A DNA stretch of 64,000 bases from Onchidella celtica. Lineage: Eukaryota > Mollusca > Gastropoda > Systellommatophora > Onchidiidae. Each line of letters begins with the position of its first letter. Position 1 is the stretch's first letter. Of the stretch, positions 48,001 through 57,000 are shown piece after piece. The notes below the pieces were generated by a model. It was not told the origin of the DNA. It searched no databases and was given only the letters and a program-made list of their open reading frames with translations. The position numbers and the translations under genes are program-made. The stretch is taken from assembly GCA_963931925.1 (NCBI GenBank), contig OZ007575.1, positions 38,508,846 through 38,572,845 on the forward strand, read 5' to 3'.

Positions 48001-51000
48001 CGCACAAGTCAGAGTAGGAGATCAACCACTGGAAGATGTAGAGTCCTTCTGCTATCTTGGTAGTATCATTGACGATAAGGGAGGAACAGAGGCAGAAGTC
48101 AAAGCACGAATTGGAAAGGCACAGGCAGCTTTCACGTCCTTAAGCAAGATTTGGAGAACCAAGGATATATTTCTAAAAACAAAGCTGAGGATATTCAACT
48201 CGAACGTGAAGTCAGTCCTGTTGTATGGATGTGAGACTTGGAATGCGTCTCAGGCCTGCATACAGAGAATCCAAGTTTTCATCAACAGATGTTTGAGGAA
48301 GCTACTTAAGATCAGATGGACAGACAAGGTCAGCAATGAAATTGTATGGAAAAGAACAAGACAGAGCCCAGTCAGAGAGGAAATTGGTAGGAGGCGATGG
48401 AGATGGATCGGCCACACTCTCAGGAGGCCAGGAAACAGCATCACGAAGAAGGTATTGGATTGGAATCCCCAGGGCAAGAGATCAAGAGGAAGGCCGCGCG
48501 GAACGTGGAGAAGAGCCAGAGAAAATGATGTGCAACGAAGCGGAAAGACTTGGAATAATGTAAAGAGGCTGGCCCATGATAGAGAGGGATGGAAAGTGTT
48601 TGTTGGTGACCTATACCCTGATCCAGGGTGAGAAAGGCAATGATGATGAAGCTGACCATCATCTAGAGTTGTCTGTATGTAGGAACCAATCAAAAACAAG
48701 CTCTGAAATGAGCTTTGCCCCAAATCCCCACGTTGGTTCATTAGTATGTGCCAATCTGGATGAAACCATTTGGTTAGGGCTTGGGGGTCATGGCTAGTTG
48801 TCATGCTTCGTTCTCACGAAAATTACAGCTGTCACTTAGTTGGTGTCAGTTTTGGTATCGTAAGTCAGATCATTGGTTAGAGACTCAAAGACAAAAGTTT
48901 CACTGGTTACTTCGTTATCAAGTGTGATAAGGCACAGCAACGAATGTTTTCATACCAATCAAATACAAACCAAACCACGTGGACAGCGGTAGTGTGGTCA
49001 TCACAAATCGGTAAAGGTCAGTGCAACCCAGATAAGATTCCCCATGAGTAAGATCACTGACCAATCAGCGGGCTTTACAGGTAGCACACGGTTTAGGGGG
49101 TTAAAGCAGTGATAAATCCGGATATTTGTGTTTCTTCATCATAATCAATGGAGACATATAAAATAATGATCAGTCCTTCCACTATGCTTGATCCCAAATA
49201 CATGGAAGTATAGTATAAAGGAAAGAAGATGTTGCTTGAGAAGATGTATGATTGCATGGTTGCAAACTTTCCAAAACCCCAAAACAGACTCCCGATATCA
49301 ACACTTTATCATCTATCTATGACCCCTGATCATGCTGTGGAAAAAAGATAATAGACCTACATGCAGATCTACAACTGAAACCACTTCATTACGGTACTTC
49401 AAAAGCAGTATCCACTTTGTTAGCTCACAGGCCTAATTCTATCGTTACCCATCGGAGTTCAGTTCTAGCCTGGTTTATCACAACTGGTAATTACGTTTAA
49501 ACATTGATTCTGTAAGACAGCTGATCTTGATAGTACCATCGAAGATGATTATAATTATGTCAGGAAAAAAACAAACCAATAGCAGCCAAATAACATAGAA
49601 CACCTTCACACACCCTGTTCACCGTGCAATTTCAAAAACCACCTTTGATGATACACTTGTATGAGAACTATGACCTACCACACACTTGCTTCTGCACACA
49701 AGTTCATGTGAAAGACCTGAATACACTGACACAGAAAAGAGGAGGTGCTGTAAGTATACAACTTACCTTACAGTTGCTTCACTGAATAGGGCAGTGGCGG
49801 GGGCGCACAAGCAATTGTGAGTTCCTGAGGCGTGCTGCACCACAGAACACAAGACAGTAAATTTGCACCTACTTTTAGGTCCATTAATTGCTTGGTCTAA
49901 CTTATTGGTGAACGAAACATTATAATTCCTTCTTTTCTTTTTGTTATTCTTGGATGTATATAAATAGGGAAATTCTTCAAATACACACTTTTCGCCACAT
50001 AAGCAAACTTGCATACTTGGAATCCAAAACACATACACAGTTACTTTTTGGCAGCTATGAGAATACATGTGTATCAGTGATGACATGCACATAAGCATAC
50101 CATGAAAGGATGCATTTTATGGGCGGCATCCCCTGCAAGATCGTGTGAAAGGGGGGGAGGATAGTTTACATCCGACCTACCTACGAAACCATGAGCACTT
50201 GTAGTCTGGCCATAATTGTTCCTCATGGCTGCCATACCAAATTCCTCAGTAAACCTCTGTGACAAGCCAGCCTCAAGCAAAACATCCTTTAAAGAGTAAC
50301 GAGTCATGTTCACACAGTCATCATCCATGGCTCGCAGCATATCTTCAACTGTTGTAAATGCCATCCCTTTGTCTTGAAAATCATAAATTCTGAAATGTTT
50401 TGGAAATAAAAGAAGAAATTTAACATGTCAAAATCACTCTTAAATTGCCTCAGTATGGTGAGATAAAAAAGACTAATGGTAAGTGATTCATATCGCTGGA
50501 CTTTAAAGTGTTCAATAATATTGCAGTCCAGTTACTACAATGAAGCTGGTTTAAATATCTGCAAGGCACCACCAAAAATCTATCACATCCATTACTGCCA
50601 AAGAATTTGAATTGTACATACATGACCAATATAAAACCAACAGAACTTGTTTTGTTGAATTGTTTACATGCGAAGCCACATGTTTGTCAATAACAGCCTG
50701 TCAAACGCCTTAAGTTTAAAAACAGAACATAAAAAAAAATTTATTTAAAAAAAAAATTAAAATGGTATCACCAAAACTGATTGACTGAAAAAAGTAAGCA
50801 TGCTTTCCCATACTCATACAATCCAGAATTGTTACATCATGATTTGCATTCCATTCTTCAGTTTTGCCCTCCTTTGCAGGACCTAACACACAAAATGAAA
50901 ATGGAGGATTTGAAGAACTGCTGTGTCAGCTTCATTAGTTAACAGATGTTGTGCCACTGAGGGATTAATCAAGTCTCAAATGACTATCATCACAGTGTGG

Positions 51001-54000
51001 ATGCATCTGTCCTGATCCACCAGCATTTAAATACCAAACATGTTCTTACTAATCAAGCATAGGAATTAGGACTACAAAACATAAACTGCCATTGAAAGAT
51101 GTACAAATTACTTCCCCAAAATGCCCCTTAGATGGCACCAGTTTTTTCACTATTTCTAATGACACCCATATGACAGAGGTTATGTACTAGCACCATAATT
51201 TTCATTCTACTTGTGACATGCCACTGCTGAGTCAGAGGATTTTGATCAAACCTGTTGAACTTTTTCAACACATTTTTGGTCCATTCTTGTATTGTGTAAA
51301 GATCCAGGCCATATCGCCATACCAGCTTGGCGAGGGTGACTGCGGTCCAGTCACTTGTTTGAAAGATGATTCCTGAGTCACCATACAAGCCAATCATTCC
51401 AGTACCACGGTCTATACGGTTTGAACCTGCAGGAATTCAAATTCACATAAATTTTTTAAAAAGTCACATTTCTTAAATAAAAGTTTAGGTGCAAAGAACT
51501 CGAAGCAACTTGATAAACTTACTTGGATATTGAAACTAGTGAGTAAAAATAATTTTAAAAACTTTGGTTATGTCGAGAGGTCTTAATCACTGTAACATAC
51601 ATGTACGTCAGTATGTCGTGTCTTGCTAACTATGGATAACATAAACTGTTATACTTATGATACTAATACTAATAGTAAAAGACTAAAACTCAAGCCAGCA
51701 ATCACATTATGTGATAAAGATTTATTAGGACGTCATTTCAAAATACATGAACTGTGAGATGTTTTGTGAATGCCTATAATGATGTCATCAACTTACAAGA
51801 CTGTTGAAACCTACTTTTATTAAACATGTGAGAAAACTCCACCATGTATCTGTTTGTGTTATGAATCACACTGGCTCCAGCCTCATACTCTTGACCACCA
51901 ATATTAATGACGGCAGCTCTACCTCCCACTCTCTCTGCTTCAAACACATCTATTTTTGCTTTCTCTCCAAACAACTGCCGCATGAAATAGGCAGCAGATG
52001 TGCCACTAACACCAGCTCCAATAATACCTGATGAAAATTGAAAATGAGCAGGATCAAACAGTATAGTGCATAGATTTAAAACAATGTTTTTTGTTTTTTC
52101 TAAATACAAATATAATTAACATTAAAATTAAACCCTGGCAATATGAAGCCACTGTTAAATATAAATCAACCTCTCTCATAATCATCTGCATGATATTCCT
52201 TCTCAATTTTTAAAAAAAAACTTATTCAGGGATATCTTTTACTTTTATTGAAGCAATAACAATCCATTGCACACCAATGATAACAGATACAGTCTTTTGG
52301 AATTGAGGACAATGACAATGTGATTATAAAAAAATACAGTATCTCTAGGCTGATATCCAATCCTGCCCAGCACTGGAAACCATACTTCACTTCCTAAGGG
52401 AAGTTCTTCTTGTTCTGGATTGATATATAATATTACATTGTTTTATAACGAGCATTCTGGTATGTCCAATTCAAAGACATGCATTATTGTAGTGCAGGAA
52501 ATGGTGTAAATTATAACACTGCAATAAAAGCTGGATTACCCTAAGGTATACTGGAAACCCAAGTATGCATCAAACTACACAATCAGTTGTACTATTAATT
52601 GATTATCAGCCAACAGCTGCAGCATGTGTTGCACCACAAAGAATAAAAATAATGTCATTCATCATCTGAATGAGCAACAACTCCCTACCTTATGGTCTCA
52701 ATTTCCAACAGATGTCACCACAAGATTCATGTCAGGACAACTATGATTATGTGCGAAGGAAACATGAACCAAAAAGAAAAATACAATGTACATGTACCAG
52801 CTAAAAATTTTCAAAAGATGCTCAATTAGTTAATATTTTTATGGACACGACAGTTTGTTGTTTTTTTCAATTTGTTCTCCTTTAGTAATGATCATCATGA
52901 ACACAGGGCTGGCTCAAACTCATTTTGAAGATAGATAAATACTGCGATCTGGAACTTTTTGCATTAGTCCATACAGACAAACATAACACAAAGGGCTGTC
53001 AGAATGATATATATTATACTCTTACTCTTTTGCACTCAGTAACTTCTCATCTCTCAGCCTTATGTAAGGAATCATTAACCTTACCTTCACTGCATTTCAC
53101 TAAAAACTCTAATCGACACCACACTGCCAAAGAACTATTTATTAGGATACGCTCTTTCAAAGTATTGTGTCTGTCAGACCCCAGAACGTAGGCCCCTACA
53201 AGTAGGGATATAACAATAAAATCCTCTTTAGGAGTGTGGTATATCTGAGATCGCAAGACGTACCACTAAAGGCATGACAATAAAATCCTCTTTAAAAGTT
53301 TGGTGTCTGCGGGACCCCAGGACGTACGCGTAAGAAAATAAAAAATGCATCTGTATTGGCAAAAGCACGCATGTGCATATTTAAAAATTTTTAAACTATG
53401 GAAAGATGGGCAAAGACATTGACTCTGAGGAATACAGGTCTGGAATTTCAAGAACAATTCCCAGAAATGAGATAATTACAACATTTTTAACTCATTTCTC
53501 CCCAAGTAAATTTGGCCAAGTTGCTCCAGCTGGCCCAAGTAAATTTTGCAGTTTTCATGCTTTTACAGGGTGCGTTAGAAAAAAATTCATTACTCGCTTA
53601 TTTTTTAATAATAATATTCTTCAATTCTATTTGGTGGAAGTGTTTATAAATGAATGCTTAAATATGATATTCTGTGGTTGTTTTTATTATTGTATGGGTA
53701 TTTAATAAAGTAGTAATTTGTAAATTAGAATTGAAAAAAAATATATATAAGGTCGGGGTCAAAAACGTGCATTCCCCGTTCGCGGTACAGCTCGGCACAA
53801 AAGGCGAAAACGGGGATTCCCCGTTCGCGGGGAGAAATGAGTTAATTGCTTCTGGGTCTGATTAGAAAGTTTAACCCTTTCATGTTTAAACCGGCCGAAC
53901 CCAGCCTTAAAATTTGGCCTGTGATTAGTTCAACCCACCTTTGTCTCTGACGCCCACCACGTGTTCAACCCGGCCGTATCCTGCTGGCCAGTGTCCCCCA

Positions 54001-57000
54001 GTTTCGTATACAATTTTGAAAGGAAGAACAGTCCATAAATAGTAAATGACATCACCAGGTAATCTTCGCATGCCTATTGACCCAGTTTGAACCACAAAGC
54101 CTGAGTTAGGCCAACTGTATTGTATTAATAAATAAAGGTCATCCAACAGGCCTGTTCCTCCATGTAAGCTACATCATGTGCTGGTCATCACATGCTTGTA
54201 GAACATAGTGCTAGCATGGTGCCTTTGTGTAGGGGGTATTGTATGCTTGGAGATAACAAACAAGAGGCAATAGTGTGTAATACATTGTATTGTCTGTCTG
54301 TCTCGGTGGTTGTGTCACATACGCTCACAAAAACAAATAGCAAATTTTGGTAGTCCCATCCAATTATCGCAAATGGCTTTTGACGACATTCTGGGTAACT
54401 CGACACAATTTGTAAGTCCCAACCTGTTCGTTCTTTAATGCTACTAAATATTTCCCCGAAATTCGACATGTTCTTCCATTCATTCAGCTCATATCGACAC
54501 ATTTCTCCCCAACCAGAGCACAACAAGTACAAGTGCACAAAATCTACTACTGGGCTGCCGAAAATGCAACTCCTCGCATACAAGACCTCTTTATTATTTC
54601 TTTTTGCGATGCTGGCGGGGAGGGGTGGTAGAAGGGGATGTATGGGACGAAGAGGATGATCCTTGGCTTCAATTATATCAACTGAGTGTAGAGTGCCTTG
54701 CATAAGAGCATGGCAGTAAAAGTACAGAGTACTACAGACCGTGTGTATTTTTTTTCCCCGCAAAATGTTTGCGCGTTGTTGACATTAGGGAATGACTTAG
54801 ATCTCTTGGTTAATTGCCGTACTATGTGTGTATCGGTATCATCACATCTTCTGAAGAAACAGTCAGGTCGTGGTTAAAAAGAAATATTATAGTAAAACAC
54901 AGTGCATTTGATGCATAGCTACAGCGTCTTACCGATATTGGCAAATGTTTGCCATGCAACTACTCCACACAACAATGATATAAGAAGAACGGGTGACAGC
55001 ATGCCGATAATTAGAAGAAAAAGGGACATACATGTAATTGCGTTATTTATTGAACACTTCCCATTACGGTGATATTTTATTCCTCCCCCCCCCCCCTTTT
55101 TTTTTTTGGTTCTCTTCCACCACTAATCTGCTATTTCGACTTTCTCTTTACTTGACACAATTCAGACGGTCCCACTGATGTCGAGATATTAGGATTACAC
55201 TGTATTAATAAATGGTCATCCCACAAGCTGGACAGCACATACTTGCAGTACATAGTGCTGACATGGTGCCTTTGTGTGGGAAGTATTGTGTGCTTGGAGA
55301 CAACAAACAATCTTGAGGCTATAGAGTGTGTAAATTGTATTGTCTGTCTGTCTCAGTGGTTATGTCACACATGCTCACAAAAACAAAATGCAATTTTATT
55401 TTGGTAGGCTTATTACAGATGTGATTACGTTCATCTTTTACTTCATTCATTTCTCAATGATCTTGTCAAGATTCTTTGGCGCTTTTTCGGTTGTTCCCAC
55501 CCCTCCTTAGTTAACGGAAGGACTTCCGAATGCGTTCCATAGCCCGAGTGAAAACAATACATAGCTACCCCGGCGGCTTTCCCTGATATGTCAATCTGAC
55601 TACTGCCCAGACAAACATCGGCCTACGGCCTCAATGATACAAACTGACCAGACCTTCACGCCGTTACAAATCAATCTGACAATCGACTAATATAGCCTAC
55701 TAGTAGGTAAGTTGGGGTGGGAACAACCGAAAAAGCGCCGATTCTTTAAAATATCATCATCATTGCCTTTCTCACCCTGGATCAGGGTATAGGCCACCAA
55801 CAAACACTTTCCATCCCTCTCTATCATGGGCCAGCCTCTTTACATTATTCCAAGTCTTTCCGCTTCGTTGCACATCATTTTCTCTGGCTCTTCTCCACGT
55901 TCCGCGCGGCCTTCCTCTTGATCTTTTGCCCTGGGGATTCCAATCCAATACCTTCTTCGTGATGCTGTTTCCTGGCCTCCTGAGAGTGTGGCCGATCCAT
56001 CTCCATCGCCTCCTACCAATTTCCTCTCTGACTGGGCTCTGTCTTGTTCTTTTCCATACAATTTCATTGCTGACCTTGTCTGTCCATCTGATCTTAAGTA
56101 GCTTCCTCAAACATCTGTTGATGAAAACTTGGATTCTCTTTATGCAGGCCTGAGACGCATTCCAAGTCTCACATCCATACAACAGGACTGACTTCACGTT
56201 CGAGTTGAATATCCTCAGCTTTGTTTTTAGAAATATATCCTTGGTTCTCCAAATCTTGCTTAAGGACGTGAAAGCTGCCTGTGCCTTTCCAATTCGTGCT
56301 TTGACTTCTGCCTCTGTTCCTCCCTTATTGTCAATGATACTACCAAGATAGCAGAAGGACTCTACATCTTCCAGTGGTTGATCTCCTACTCTGACTTGTG
56401 CGCTTGGGGGTGCAACAATTTTTAGGACCTTCGACTTCGCAGGATGTATCCTCAATCCAATAGATTCTGAAATTTTGTTTAGAGCTGTAGTCTTTGCTTG
56501 CATCTGGTCGTGTGTGTGCGACAATAGTGCCAAGTCATCTGCAAAATCTAGATCGTCCAGCTGTGTCCATGGGGTCCATTGTATGCCATTTCTTCCTCCA
56601 CTGGTGGTTTCTTTCATAAGCCAATCAATCACCAGGACAAACAGAAATGGGGACAGCAAACAACCCTGCCTAACACCAGTCTTGATATCAAAGCTGTCAG
56701 TAAGCTCGCCATCGTGTACGACTCTGCAATTTGTCCCCTCGTACATGCTCTTGATAAGGTTCACCATCTTCTCTGGGATTCCATAATGTCTCAATATTCT
56801 CCACAGTGTTTCTCTATTGATGCTATCAAAGGCCTTCTCGTAGTCAAGGAAGTTCACTATCAGTTGGGAGTTCCACTCTAGCGACTGCTCTACAATGATT
56901 CTCAGCGTGGCGATCTGGTCGGTGGTTGATCGATTACTCCTGAAACCAGCTTGCTCCTCCCGAAGTTTTGGGTCTGTTGCATTCTGTATTCGCTTGAGAA

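Larger units (their letters stand above)
45409..48648 (+). mobile_element. RTE-like non-LTR retrotransposon, copy 1 (3240 bp), in PCYOX1 intron 4
   Basis: Flanked by the perfect 12-bp duplication AAGCTGACCATC (45397-45408 and 48649-48660). It has a 205-bp structured 5' UTR, one endonuclease-reverse transcriptase frame and a short 3' end with ATGATGATG, the simple-repeat tail usual for the RTE clade. It lies antisense to PCYOX1. The near-identity to copy 2 and the intact duplication indicate a recent insertion. Confidence 0.92.
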
